From: Tetracentron sinense
Taxonomy: Eukaryota > Streptophyta > Magnoliopsida > Trochodendrales > Trochodendraceae
Assembly: GCA_015143295.1 (NCBI GenBank)
Contig: CM026562.1
Coordinates: forward strand, 12,862,041 to 12,926,040
Direction of reading: 5' to 3'
DNA: 64,000 bases
Shown: positions 36,001-45,278 of the stretch, piece by piece
Position numbering within the stretch: the first letter of the stretch is position 1
How the letters are laid out: each line of letters opens with the position of its first letter
Made by a program: the position numbers and the translations under genes
Notes under the pieces: model-generated
The model's database searches: none
What the model was told of the DNA's origin: nothing
What the model saw: the letters and a program-made list of their open reading frames with translations, nothing else

Positions 36001-38562
36001 TCACAAACTCTCTTACACCTCTTATAACACTTAACTCTTAATTTGCCAACCCCTTTAACCCACGTGTAAAAGGAAGAACTTTTCCCTCATCATTCTATAT
36101 AAATACCCAAGTCTCTTCCTCCTTAGAGACCATTCCAAGCCGTCCTAAGAAAACTCTTAAGACTTTAGGAAAGAACCCTATACCTCACAAATTTCAAACC
36201 CTTGAACCTTGGAAGTAAACAAAGTGCTTTAGACTAAGTCAATTTAAGGAGAAAGCCTTTGACTATATCCCTCTAGGGTTAGTCCTTCCTGAGTAAGGAA
36301 TGAATAGGTCTCCCTCACTCTATATTTGTTTTATTATTACTCTCTTTACTTGCCTTCTAATTAGTTTTTATTCTTGTTTACATTTTTTTTTGGGATTTCC
36401 CTAGCTTCCAATCCCTCTCTAGAAGCTTAGAGAAGAAATCCCCTTTCAAGAGTAGGTGGAGCCCCTATCTCACATTTCGTGGGATAAGGTGCCCTCAAGA
36501 AAAGGAAGAGGGTAGGTATTCTCATTTCACTCTTCTCCATTATGCATGACTTAGATTGTGATCATCATCAAGATTGAATCTTTGAAGATCAAGATTAAAT
36601 CTTTGATGATCAAGAAACATTCTTGGAATCAATTCTTGGAATCAAGAATAGGAATAAAGATTAAAAAGCATTAATCGGAAGAGCCAATAGCTTCCGTTTG
36701 AGAAAATTTTTAGAGATCAAAAGAAGGTTTGTGTGAATCGAGGAGACTTTTCATTTGCAAAGTTTTGTAAGTACAGTCCTATCCTGCATTGAATATAAAA
36801 TTAATTAGAACTAGTCAGACCTTATAATTCAATGTATGCCCTCCAAGAACTGTGTTTTATAAGATTAAAAAGATGCATACTTTCATGCCTCTCATCGCTC
36901 GTCTCTCCGACGACAGCTAGTCCCTCTGTTTCTCGTCCCTCTCTCTCTTGTTCATCTCTCTCTCTCTCTCTCTCTCTTGCCCATCTCTCTTCTCAATATC
37001 TCTTTTGAAAATTTTTGTTACATTACCTAAATTCTCTATGCAATAATGTCTGAAATGACAAGCTTTGCCTTGTGATGTGGGGGGTTTCGCTGTTGAGAAA
37101 GAGCTGATTTTTCCGATTTTTCCAATCTGCCCCAATGAAAAAACAATTGTATGGCTTAGGCCTTAAGTAGCTCGATTGTCCTCACTAGCTTTATTTTCTA
37201 TAATTTAGTTCATATATATATATATATATCAATTTAAGTATATTGTATCTTTAATTTTTATTTTATACTATATATATATAGCAAATATTATATTTATTTG
37301 AATTTTAGGTGTCATTGCTGGGGACGAGTTTTCAAGTCAACTCGACAAAGTTCCGAGTGGAGTCTGAGTTTTAAACACTACCATATATATAATATCTTTA
37401 CTAATATAAAGAGGATGCCCCCCTGTTCAAAACATTTGAATCTTTTTGTAAATCCAAAACTACCCTTTGCTCTTATCTCAGCTTCTTATATATGACAAAT
37501 TCTTTGATTGAATGTTTGCTTAATTCCTATACTACCCCTCACTCATCTATCTATTGGGCTTGAAATTCTCTACGTTTATAACTGGACTCCTGGGAATCAG
37601 TTATGCCACTGAGGTCACCATGTGTCCCTTTTAATACTCTTTAATTGTGGTTAAGATTCACACACTCTTAGGGTTCACCCGCTTATCCTTGGATTTTAGA
37701 AAAAATTGAAAAAAAATTTGACCCTAGGAATTAGTGAATTTTAACTAGGGTTTAAAATAATTAATATTTTTTCCTAAAAACCAATGATAGGTGGGTGAAC
37801 TCTAGGAGTACCACAGTTAAGTGGTATCAAAATTCAAAAGAGGCACATGACAACCTCAAGGGCGTAACCGAACTTCAACTGTGGTTAAGATTCACCCACC
37901 CCTAGAGTTCGCCCACTTATTCTTGATTTTTAGAAAAAAAAATATTATTTTTTCAAACTCTGGTTAAAATTCACTAACTCTTAAGGTCAAATTTTTTTCA
38001 TTATTTTTTTCTAAAAACCAAGGATATGTGGATGAACCCTAAGGGTAGGTGAATCTTCATCACGGTTAAAGAGTGTTAAAAGGGTCACATGGCAACCTCA
38101 GTGGCGTAACCGGACTCTTCGCTCTCTTGGTAAAATGCTCCGAAAGAAAGAACGTCTCGCCAAGGCCCCGCCCACCCCCTTTCTTTGCTATACCCAAAAT
38201 GTCTCTAAAACTTTTTGGTTCTTGAAATGTCCTTAACGTCATTTTTATAAAAGCAATGTGTCTCTCACAATTTTTTTTAACCAAAATGTCCCTCAAGTTT
38301 CTATGTCTAAAATATTCCTTAATTTTTTTCAATATGCTCTCACTAGGGTCCCTCTTCCCAAACTCTCTCTCCCCCTTCCTTCCTTTCTCTCTCACGTGAG
38401 ATTGTGAACAGTGATTACTCATAAAAAACAAAACTATATCTATACATACAATTGGGTAAAAAAAAAACGAAAAGATAGAAAGAGGGGTTACCCGGCGACA
38501 AGACGACAACCGCCCTCGTAGCGCTGCTGAAGTCGACCCGTGCGGGCCACCAGATCTGACAT
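14920..38562 (-). CDS. Nudix hydrolase (NUDT4/16/21-like), 4 exons, complete
   Basis: Exons on the - strand: 38562-38492, 33033-32919, 29316-29233 and 15195-14920; 546 nt, 181 residues plus stop. The ATG at 38562 starts MSDLVARTGRLQQRYEGG and is the first ATG after an in-frame TGA. Phases close exactly: GG|G TGT (G-C) at junction 1 and phase 0 at the others. Introns are GT-AG. Exon 3 is the Nudix box GX5EX7REUXEEXGU with no substitution (G63, E69, R77, E78, E81, E82, G84), which binds the metal for cleavage of nucleoside diphosphates linked to another moiety. The C-terminal exon (YNFKSKSHRDKFSPEG, ESWPEQSTRSRSWLTI) is typical of the plant NUDT4/16/21 group. Some members are reported to act on inositol pyrophosphates; the substrate cannot be read from sequence. 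No transit peptide precedes the domain. Introns are 5.5, 3.6 and 14.0 kb. The frame is intact, so the gene is probably active. Confidence 0.93.
15569..15949. mobile_element. MITE with long inverted repeats in Nudix intron 3
   Basis: The left arm (GGTTGGTGCCAC ... GGCAAGTTGTTTGAGATTTC) is repeated in inverse on the right (CAAACAACTTGCCATG ... GTGGCACC), giving arms of about 130 bp around a unique core. No open frame is present. The exact target duplication is unclear, so ends are accurate to a few bases. The GGTGCCAC tip resembles Mutator-type MITEs, but this is not proven. Confidence 0.7.
15950..16777. other. AT-rich intron sequence, no feature recognised
   Basis: Part of Nudix intron 3. Translations of both strands show nothing I recognise; an open frame at 16334-16666 has no family features. 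Confidence 0.5.
16778..16889 (-). pseudogene. Nuclear insert of plastid 16S rRNA fragment
   Basis: The - strand contains CAACTCACCTGCATGAAGCC, AATCGCTAATAATCGCC, TACGGCGGTGAATTCG and GGGCCTTGTACACACC, i.e. the 3' part of a plastid/bacterial-type 16S rRNA. The match covers about 112 bp and ends abruptly on both sides. Differences from the plastid sequence as I know it are nearly all C-to-T/G-to-A changes (GGGCGG to GGGTGG on the + strand, CCGG to CAGG, CCGGC to CTGGC). This fits an old methylated nuclear copy (NUPT), not a working rRNA gene. The adjacent 16890-17100 segment has a different base texture and could also be organellar, but I cannot identify it. Confidence 0.85.
17095..17345. repeat. 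Imperfect tandem repeat, about 110-bp unit
   Basis: GGGAGAGATGAATAAGAGAG, GGAGAGACGAATGAGAGAG and GGGAGGCGAATTAGAGAG recur at regular spacing, each followed by a TTCTTCA(T/C)TGG(G/A)AGATGAAAAGA segment. About two and a half units are present. No coding sense is evident. Confidence 0.7.
17427..17451. repeat. TATAGTA microsatellite
   Basis: TATAGTATATAGTATATAGT repeats and grades into (TA)n. Confidence 0.7.
17487..17720. mobile_element. hAT-like end fragment with GCCT-rich inverted words
   Basis: CAGTGTTTTAAAAGGCGTG at 17488 looks like a hAT terminal repeat and is followed by many short inverted AGGC/GCCT words. Another TTTTTAAGGCGTGTGCCTC lies near 17696. A matching far end and target duplication were not found, so this is a fragment or only a look-alike. 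Confidence 0.4.
18252..20422 (+). repeat. Left LTR of the copia element
   Basis: Starts TGTTGGACATATATATGCCC and ends GGCATACTTTCA, directly before the primer site. Length 2171 bp. Near 19920 there is a TATATATAGAGG that could serve as TATA box. Its last 450 bp are related to the LTR at 35331-36885. Confidence 0.92.
20424..20436 (+). promoter_or_regulatory. Primer binding site (initiator tRNA-Met)
   Basis: TGGTATCAGAGCC, two bases after the LTR end, is the standard plant retrotransposon primer site. Confidence 0.9.
25348..27521 (+). repeat. Right LTR of the copia element
   Basis: A 2174-bp direct copy of 18252-20422, preceded by the purine tract AAGTGAGAGAT (25337-25347) and followed by the target duplication AATAA. 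Confidence 0.92.
27795..28750 (+). mobile_element. Decayed RTE-type LINE, reverse transcriptase part
   Basis: Broken frames read in order DISWLTRLFNKF, NKGDVQSYTNYRGIKLM, VDIKFIDLEKTYD, NITRNMYEGAETTVRTIGGE and RMLSG. These are the recognisable blocks of plant RTE-clade reverse transcriptase. Many stops and deletions show an old copy. It ends abruptly at 28750 where an LTR-like start (GTGTAAGCACCC) follows, and begins close to the right end of the copia element. Confidence 0.8.
28752..28990 (+). mobile_element. LTR start fragment, TGTAA(G/A)CACCC family
   Basis: TGTAAGCACCCAATTTTGCACC resembles the start of the solo LTR at 35331 (TGTAAACACCCTATTTTTGC). Similarity fades within about 200 bp. 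No end or duplication is seen. Confidence 0.45.
29999..30045. repeat. Compound (CT)n(TA)n(TG)n microsatellite
   Basis: Runs of CT, TA and TG follow each other without interruption. Directly after it comes CACCCCATGCGGTGCAC, a hairpin-like word also seen in variant form at 39253. Confidence 0.9.
30419..30670 (+). pseudogene. Possible captured exon pair of unknown gene
   Basis: A TAG acceptor at 30418 opens a frame (GDADGHGSMDENEGPFNQSK, then GAPYKWVS) that runs to a strong donor GTAAGT at 30501. About 30 bp later another clean frame contains NRNWIDWRVEGSLEGLLRDV and ALTARKACCIFPHIF. Composition is gene-like and unlike the surrounding AT-rich intron. I do not recognise the protein. It lies antisense inside Nudix intron 2 and has no start or stop context, so a transposon-captured or relic exon set is the likeliest reading. 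Confidence 0.35.
30845..31297. mobile_element. Possible MITE with imperfect terminal inverted repeats
   Basis: The left end TATACTATATTAAAGTCAAC and the inverse of the right end (TATACTATAATATATTGAAG) align with gaps, followed on both sides by GTAGG and ATGTGGC words. No coding sense. The inference is weak because the ends are AT-rich. Confidence 0.35.
31298..32918. other. AT-rich part of Nudix intron 2
   Basis: No gene or repeat with recognisable ends. Around 32445-32550 a short TACCCAT(G/C)A(G/A)T(A/G)ATAAATGTTT(C/T)ACAATCGT segment occurs twice in tandem. Confidence 0.5.
33495..34482. mobile_element. Non-autonomous hAT-like element, TSD ATGGTCAC
   Basis: Starts CATGGTTGTCAAGGTGACAT; its right end read in inverse is CATACTTGTTAAAGGTGTTG. 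The 8-bp sequence ATGGTCAC flanks it on both sides (33487-33494, 34483-34490), the duplication size of hAT elements. A third copy of the terminal motif (CATGATTGTTAAAGGTGTCG in inverse) lies inside at 34064-34083, so the element is internally rearranged or nested. It has no transposase frame. Located in Nudix intron 1. Confidence 0.75.
34993..35198 (-). mobile_element. tRNA-type SINE with A-rich tail
   Basis: Read on the - strand the 206-bp body ends in CCAAAAGAAAAAAAAA and is flanked by GTGACTT direct repeats (+ strand AAGTCAC at 34986-34992 and 35199-35205). Near its 5' end it has words resembling pol III boxes (GTGCTAGTGGCAGTGAG and GGATCCATTCCC). Box assignment is tentative; the tail plus duplication is clear. 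Confidence 0.7.
35331..36885 (+). mobile_element. Copia LTR (solo), U3 unlike the 18-kb element
   Basis: Starts TGTAAACACCCTATTTTTGC and ends ATGCATACTTTCA. Its last 350-400 bp (GAAGAGCCAATAGCTTCCG, GGTTTGTGTGAATCGA, CCAAGAACTGTGTTTTATAA) match the 3' part of the LTRs at 18252 and 25348, while the first 1.1 kb is unrelated. It contains short tandem words: CCCTAGGACCCACC-like (35395-35640) and ACAACACTCAACCCTTAACTC-like (35820-36050). A TATATAAATACC at 36096 is a likely TATA box. The flanks (ATAAT / TGCCT) do not match, so one side may have been rearranged. Confidence 0.7.
36886..37599. other. Nudix intron 1 sequence with CT and TA microsatellites
   Basis: A (TC)n run lies at 36956-36977 and (TA)n runs at 37214-37230 and 37270-37280. 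No gene is recognised; an antisense open frame at 36917-37135 is low complexity. Confidence 0.6.
37600..37860. mobile_element. Foldback element, copy 1
   Basis: The left arm (CCACTGAGGTCACCATGTGT, GGTTAAGATTCACACACTCT) and right arm (GGTGGGTGAACTCTAGGAGT, GGCACATGACAACCTC) are inverted copies around an AT-rich core. The same arms recur in copy 2 and singly at 39893. Confidence 0.7.
37874..38112. mobile_element. Foldback element, copy 2
   Basis: Left arm CAACTGTGGTTAAGATTCAC..., right arm GTAGGTGAATCTTCATCACG ... GGCAACCTCAGTGGCGTAAC; about 100 bp each side. It lies tandem to copy 1 and ends about 380 bp from Nudix exon 1. Confidence 0.7.
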
Positions 38563-38956
38563 GCTACAACAAAATCCTTCAGTGGGAGTAGATTTGATCG
38601 TCTTCTTCAAATCAAGCCTCTTGATGAATGCTCCTCATGATTCAATGGCGATAAAGATGGCTCTTCCAGATTTCGAAAGCACCACCACGTCGACCGACGG
38701 AGACCAGTGGCCGGAAATCGGCCGGCGAGTAGACAATAAGGGTCCGACCGTCCGAGCTTAGTTGCAGAGTCTTACGGTCTTCGGTTTTTCAGTTCTTGTT
38801 AGAGGGAAGCGGAGCTTTTGTGTGTGAGAGAGATCTCGTATGGAGTCCCCACACAGAACTTGTATTCACACTGATGATATAGTGCGCCACGTATGTGAAC
38901 ACCAATTGTAGCTATATCAATAAAACACTCATGAGCCGTGCTAACACTAGTCTAAT
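38563..38956 (-). promoter_or_regulatory. Upstream region of the Nudix gene
   Basis: This stretch lies directly upstream of the Nudix ATG on the - strand. It is richer in CG (CCGGCCGATTTCCGGCC in inverse, 38709-38725) than anything around it, as expected of a 5' leader/promoter. I see no convincing TATA box at a usual distance, so the start of transcription is unknown. Confidence 0.4.
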
Positions 38957-39197
38957 GGGGGCGTTTGGATTGAATTTTTTTGGCCAAAAATCAATTATGG
39001 TAAAATTGATTTTATAGAAATTAATAGTCAAATAATTATTTTTTCAAATAATAGTGTTCGGGGAATACGTAGGTGAGTCTCTCAACTTCGTATTCCGAAC
39101 ACTATTATTTGAAAAAATAATTACTTGATCATGAATTTCTACGCAATCAATTTTATGAGAATTGATTTTTGGCCAAAAAAATCTAAACCAAACGCCA
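38957..39197. mobile_element. Near-perfect 240-bp foldback MITE
   Basis: The left half (GGGGGCGTTTGGATTGAATT ... AATAATAGTGTTCGGGG) is the inverse of the right half (CGAACACTATTATTTGAAAA ... AACCAAACGCCACC) almost to the centre. The GGGGGCGTTTGG tip is of the common plant PIF/hAT-like MITE sort; target duplication uncertain. It lies about 400 bp upstream of the Nudix ATG. Confidence 0.85.
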
Positions 39198-40288
39198 CCT
39201 TAGGCATCCCTTATTTTCAGCCCAAAATTAATATAAATAAATACTAGCAGAGACCCGTGGGATGCACGGTAATAAATAAGAATATCTAAAATTAAATAAT
39301 ATTATTTATTTATTTAAATATTAAGTAATATGTCTTAAGAATATTTCATAAATTTTATTTTTAATAGTATTATTTGATATAAATTATTATTTGTATTAAT
39401 TAATTAATTTTATAATAATACTTTATTATTATTTTAATAACCTTTATATGAAAATCATAAATTTTTTAGAATTAAACTTAAATTAATACACTAAAGAGTT
39501 GGAGATAAGAGAGAACTCTACACAATAAGATAGATAGGGCTCTAGGATGAGATAGTACGTCCAAACTTGTAAAAGTTAGAGATAAGAGAGGAGTCTACAA
39601 TAGTGGAGATAGAGAGGTTTCTAGGGTGAAATAGTGGGTCCAAAATTTGAACAGTGGAGATTAAAGAAAAAAGCCACATGTCATCTCTAAAATAGAACTT
39701 ATGAGATTCGAAGGATTGAAGTTTGGAAGGCAAAGAGAAAAGTCTTATTTCTTTATATTATAGTAGTAGATAGATTAAGAGCAATAGCCCCCTCATCGAC
39801 CGAGGAGGGGACTATTCCTCTTCACCCTCACATAACCGACTTTTCAATTTTCATTGACTTGGGTTAGTTTTTTTTAACCCTTTAGTTAATTTTTTAATTT
39901 TATTTTTGTAAAAACCAAGGGTAGATAGGTGAATCCCGAGGGTGGATGAATCTTTACCACAGTTAAATGGGGTTAGAAGGGGGACACATGACAAGAAAAT
40001 GGGAGCCGAGATGCCCCTCCTCGTGTCACCAACCGAGGAGGTGATTATTTTCCAAATATTAAATACCAAAACCTGTCCTTGCTTTAAATACGTGTTGATA
40101 TTTTGGGTGAGGGTAAGGAATCTCTGAGAGGAGTAGCACATCTAGCACGCTTCAACACTTCATTATCCAATCCAATGAGAGGAATTTTTTTTTTGGTTTA
40201 CACAACGACACCACAAGGCAAAGCTCTAGGCAGTGAAAGGAAAATACACGCACTCACTCACACACTTATCATGAAGCTTCACACCACA
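39198..40288. other. AT-rich spacer with decayed repeats
   Basis: ACCCGTGGGATGCACGGT at 39251 forms a small hairpin word. 39495-39670 holds imperfect repeats of a GGAGATAAGAGAG(A/G)(A/G)TCTAC unit. 39893-39990 is a single arm of the foldback family seen at 37.6-38.1 kb. No gene recognised. Confidence 0.5.
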
Positions 40289-43200
40289 TGACACCTCAAA
40301 ATGGGTACCAACCATACGAGGGTCTATAGAACCTTTAAACCTTTAAATTCTTGTTTAATACTGTTTTTGATGATTGTAGTATTTATGTGATTATTAAAAA
40401 ATCAACTATGTTGAATTCAAAATTGATTTTGGGAGTTTGGGTGAGAATCAGGTTTTTAACCTAAGTTTCGTAACTTCCACTCGAGCGGATGGTTTGCACC
40501 GCTCTAGAGGTTTACTACAGGGAAAAGGGAGTTGAGACTGTTGACTACCGCTCGAGTGATTTGGCCTCAAATTGCGAGGCGAGGTTTTTGGTCGATAGCG
40601 CTCTAGTGCTAGTGAGCCCTGCTCGAGCGGTTGTTAAAGAATTTTGATAACTTCTTTATTTTGAATTAGAACTTAGAAAATTGATGCATGATGTAGGATT
40701 CATCTATGTATGTCTATGTTTGTCATACTTAGTACTTTTAATATGAGAATATGAACAATGAATGCATGTTAATCTCGTTCAATGTCTTATTATGTTTTCA
40801 TGATAATGAATTGCTATGCTTGCCTAAATTAAGGATTGTTTTATAAATTGTATAGCTAAGTAACTTCTTCATTACGGTGTTATTTATTTTATTTTTTATT
40901 TTTTGTTATAGTGTTATTAGACATCATAGTAAGGAAATTACTAAGCATAGAATGATAATAACATCTGAACTTGTTAGGGTCCATTAATAGAGTGAGTATG
41001 TTCTACTACAGAAATAGGTCCTTGTGATAGTTACGCACGACCCTAAAATGGTGAAATGGGGACAGTTACGTACGACCCCAAAAATTGGTGAATTGGGTAC
41101 AGTTAAGTACGAGCTCAATTTTCAATTGAGCGTAGTTACATGATAATGTCCTTAAAATGCAAAATTATCCTTACTTTAAAAAGGCATTATCACTTGTCTC
41201 TGGGGTATAACTCTGTTTTTATACATAGAATGTTGTATTTTATCTTCATCATTGCGTAGAACACAATTTTTCTAACAAAAATGGTATATTTGCATGCATT
41301 CATCCGAGTCCTGATGATCAAGTTATGTAACTTTCCTTTAAAATGACTTGTTATGTGTATTTTTCATTGCACGAGCCCCAATCGGATGGTTCTCAAGAGT
41401 TGGGAAATTCAAAGATCATCACCCTCACCCTCTAGATCGGGCATCCGAAAGAGATCGATGGTTAAAAAAAGTCTAGAAGATAGAAATACCCAATAAAGGC
41501 CCACCGGAAACATTTGAAGCCCATAGATAGATTTTGAGGCCCGCGATCGAATAGAATTAAACCTCCTCAATCAAAGATCAGACCTTGGATAAGATCAATT
41601 GCTCAAAATGATGAAGAATAATGAAAATTGTAATTGGTGGTGTGGGCTTGTAATTAAGTGTTATAACTGAGGGTATTTTGGGTATTTAAGTAGAAGAACA
41701 CTTTTCTTTCCGTCTTTCTCCCTCCAATCCTCTCTTCTTCTTTTTTATTGTCTTTATTTCTTTTTCTCTCTTTCTTTTATCTCTTTTCTTCTTTATTAAC
41801 TCTTTTGTTACTACCCTAAATATGTACATGTCATAAATAGGACACATGACATCACACATCCACAAGAGCAAATCGTAGGATTCTTTAGCCTTGAGCTTTC
41901 CTCTTTTTTTTTTTTTTTTTTTTTCTTTCTTCCTTTTTTAACCCTAACCCTAAATCTCTCCTCCCTAGCCAAATCAACTTGTGGAGATTCTATTTTGATC
42001 CCATTTTTTGCTATAAATATCTCTCACTTTTCTCTCTTTTAGGAGATGATCCATAAGATAGAAGTGCTCTAATTTCTTCATTTCTAATCTAATTTCTTGG
42101 AGTGAATTATAGTTCTTTTATTTCAGTTTATATTTTTCAAGTATTGTAATTCTTATTTGTCATCAATAAAATTAGGCATTTATTTAATTTAGTAGTTGTT
42201 TGGGTATTCTCTTATTTTAATATCATTATTTTGTGACTTTCTCATGGAAGGCTGAGAACCCTCCCATCAAGGAGAGGGATCCACTCCATGAAAAAGTAGA
42301 TTAATCCCTTATTGTTATTATTTAGTTCACCTACAATTCAATCGCACCTTAATGTTTTTTTTTAAAAGTTTTTTTTTAGTGAGAATTAGATTGCTTGTTT
42401 TTCCGTTAAATTGGGATTTATGCAATGCTTGCCTCTCCAACATTAAAATTTTTTTTTTAAGAAAATCTAAATTTTATTTTATTTTCTTATTAAAAAATTT
42501 TATATTGATTTCAAGTCGAAGGAATAGACCTTTTCACTATAAGAGATCATTCCCTCATTTCTATGGCTTAAATCATTATATTAATTATTAATAAGTTATT
42601 TAGATTTTAATTTCATATTTTCCATTTGAAAGAGATAAAGTCTTCTCTTCTCATTTGAGTAAAAAAATTGTAAGAAATTAATAAAACAATAAGGATGCGA
42701 TTTCTACAACTTCATGGTAGTAATCCTTCTCCTTGAGCTTCACATCCATAAATTATCTCTCACATTTTAATTGTCACTTTCTTATTTTATTAAAAAAATC
42801 ATCCAAAAATCTCTTTTCTTTTCTTTTTGCTTAGTTTATTTTAGTTTGATAATTGCTTCATTAACTTTCTTTTCTCTACTTGTGGTTTAATACTCCATAC
42901 TTGCTACTATACAATTTTATGTTCTAATTTTTTTTTTTAGTGTAGGTTTTTGGAAATTTTGATAGCACTACAACGACCTCATCATCAAAACTAAAAGAAA
43001 ATGTGCATGTCATTATGTACAATCTCAAGCCCAAGAGTCCGTAAATTGTGTAAGATCAAAAATAATGATTATTTGGGTGTTGTTTCGTACAAGCCCAAGT
43101 TTTCTATTTGATGGTCATTAGGATGAGCTGGATCCCTGAGGATTACCTGGACCAAGTAATTCACAATAAAGAAAATGTTGTTACTTGAATTGTAATAAAT

Positions 43201-43585
43201 TGTATATTGAAGAACTGTGATTATAACTTGTCTATGCATATGCGTGATGGTTGTATTTATTTTGCTAAGCATATTGCTCACTCTTGCTATGTTGTTAATT
43301 TTTAGGAGATACCTAAAGTATCTAGGGAGTCTCTAAGAGTTAGTAACTAGTGGAGAATTGTCCTATTTGTTTTAATTGAGAGATAAGGAAAACTTGTGGT
43401 AAGAATTTTTAAAGGATTTCGAGATATTCTTTTAATTGTAAAACTTTTGGCATTGCTCCTTATGTACATTTGAATGAAATTTTTTTGTGATGAATTCCAT
43501 TTACTATTGGGATATGTTCTAGGTTCACACCTCTAAATTATACAAATATAAGGTATATTGTGTATACGATTTTGGGGGTGTGATA
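40289..43585 (+). repeat. Degenerate 5' LTR of the Tekay-like element
   Basis: TGACACCTCAAAATGG at 40289 is a plausible LTR start and GGGGGTGTGATA at 43574-43585 the end, just before the primer site. It holds CAGTTACGTACGACCCC-type repeats (41030-41110) and a T-run of about 21 near 41910. The left boundary is inferred from composition only. Confidence 0.55.
40478..40630. promoter_or_regulatory. CTCGAG-type palindrome cluster in the Tekay-like LTR
   Basis: CACTCGAGCGG (40478), CCGCTCTAGAGG (40499), CGCTCGAGTG (40549), CGCTCTAGTG (40599) and GCTCGAGC (40621-40628) are variants of one palindrome. No clear TATA follows, unlike in the other LTRs. Confidence 0.5.
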
Positions 43586-43909
43586 GATTGGTATGAGAGC
43601 CCTAGTTTTAAAAACCTTGGTGTAACAAGAGTGACACCTAGGAGAATTCTTAGGGTCATTGTGTGTTTGTCTTTATTTCTGGGCTAAATTGTTCTTGGAA
43701 AAAGGGGACTTGTCAAGAAGCGGTAGATGACGAGATGGAGCTGGTGGTAGGCCACCTGAAGGCCCTAATCCATATTTGAATGAAATATACCGAGTCTTGG
43801 GAGACACGGCTAGACTTTTGGAAGAAATTGTCCATCAGACGAGTTCTAGATCTGAAGAATCTAGTCAACCGTCGGTGAATGCCTCGATGGCGAGTCTGAT
43901 AAAGAGTTC

Positions 43910-44600
43910 AAGAGATTGAGTCCTTCAAACTTTGGTAGAGTTATGGAACTAATGGAAGCTGACAAGTGGATCTTGGAATTAGATAAGATCTTTGAAGTCA
44001 TGGATTCCAATGAGGTGCAACAAAGGAAGCTGATAATCTTTCTTCTGAATGGAGAGATGCATCACTGGTGGGATCTAATGGCTAGGACTAAAGATATCAG
44101 TGAGTTGGGATGGAAGAAATTTAATTTGAAGTTTTATTCCAAGTATTTTCCAGAGACAGTTAGAGAGCAGAAGGCTCTGGAGTTCATCCATTTGGCTCAA
44201 AGATTGATGATAGCCAGTCAAAGTTTGCTGAGTTGTCTCATTTTTCCATGTATATGGTGATTGATGAAGTCCGTCGAGTCAGGAAGTTTGAGTAGGGTGT
44301 GATTCCCTATGTCCAGAAGATGATTGTGGGGCTCTGACTGAAGTCATATGCAGAAGTCGTTGAGCGAGCCTTAGTAATTTAGCAGGACAACTCGACCTAT
44401 CTAAGGGGCAAAGAGCAGAGGACTGAGCAAAAGGCAAAGACAAGTTCGTGCCTCAACAGGGCCAGAAGGGTCATCCTAAGGGTCAGCAACAACATCAGCA
44501 GTGGAAGCGTCAGAGGAAGGCTGCTCCAATTGAGTCTTCTGCAATGGTTCCTGCAGCACCAATGAAGCGTGCATGGCCTAAGGACTTCGCAAGGTTATGT
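43910..44600 (+). pseudogene. Gypsy gag, broken
   Basis: A retrotransposon gag domain runs from about 43910 (SPSNFGRVMELMEADKWILE, DKIFEVM, GEMHHWWDLM, FYSKYFPETVREQKALEF). After a frameshift at about 44215 it continues in other frames to a glutamine-rich linker (PQQGQKGHPKGQQQHQQW). Upstream codons contain stops. The solo LTR C cuts it just before the zinc knuckle. Confidence 0.8.
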
Positions 44601-45056
44601 TGTAGAACCCCGGATCTCGCTTTCATAGCCTGTGAATAGTGTTGTGAATAGTGAGGTGAATAGTGAGGTGAATAGTGACGATGTAATGTAACTTTTCGAA
44701 TTTTGAGATAATTTTTCCCGGTAATAGTTGTTTATAGGTTATATATGCATGTGTGATTTTATGGGATTTTATTTGTAAGTTTAGAATGCTTTCTCCGGCT
44801 ATTGAAAATTTTACGACGAACCGAATTTATCGGTTTTAGCCTAAAACTGGAAAATCAGATTTTGATTTATAAGGAATTGGATTTTTTATTGAATTCAAAT
44901 GGGGGGTACTTTCTTATTTTAATTTAAAACTTAAAGTTAATGTTTAAAAACATTAACTTAAATGTTTTAAAGTAAAATAAGTATTAGTGTACGTGTAAGA
45001 AGGGGAAAAATAACAAAGTATAATCCAAAACAAAAAAACAGGAAAAATAGAGTTCC

Positions 45057-45278
45057 AGACGTCAACGTCTAGAACTGGGTGAATTGCAGACGTCGACGTT
45101 TGCACAAGGCAATATCGAAATTGAGATTTCGGAAGTCTCAAACGTCGACGTCTGGCTTTGGGATTTCTCAAACGTCGACGTCTGAAAGACCAAAACCAGC
45201 CATTTTGTCCTGAAATGTGTAACCAACCTATGGAGGATATTTTCAAAAGGATTTTAGAAACCCTTAGCCTATAAATAG
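45057..45278 (+). promoter_or_regulatory. ACGTCGACGT palindrome cluster and TATA box in LTR C
   Basis: Four copies (AGACGTCAACGTCT at 45057, AGACGTCGACGTT at 45088, AACGTCGACGTCT at 45141 and 45171) precede the TATA box by about 90-215 bp. The same word occurs in the unrelated LTR at 63.5 kb. Confidence 0.6.

Noticed and set aside
38540..38761. + strand 73-codon frame with PDFESTTTSTDGDQWPEIG
   Set aside because: Covers the leader and first exon of the Nudix gene in antisense; the - strand reading has clear homology and correct splice sites.
41939..41955. AACCCTAACCCTAAA word resembling telomere repeat
   Set aside because: Only two units in an LTR; too short to call interstitial telomere DNA.
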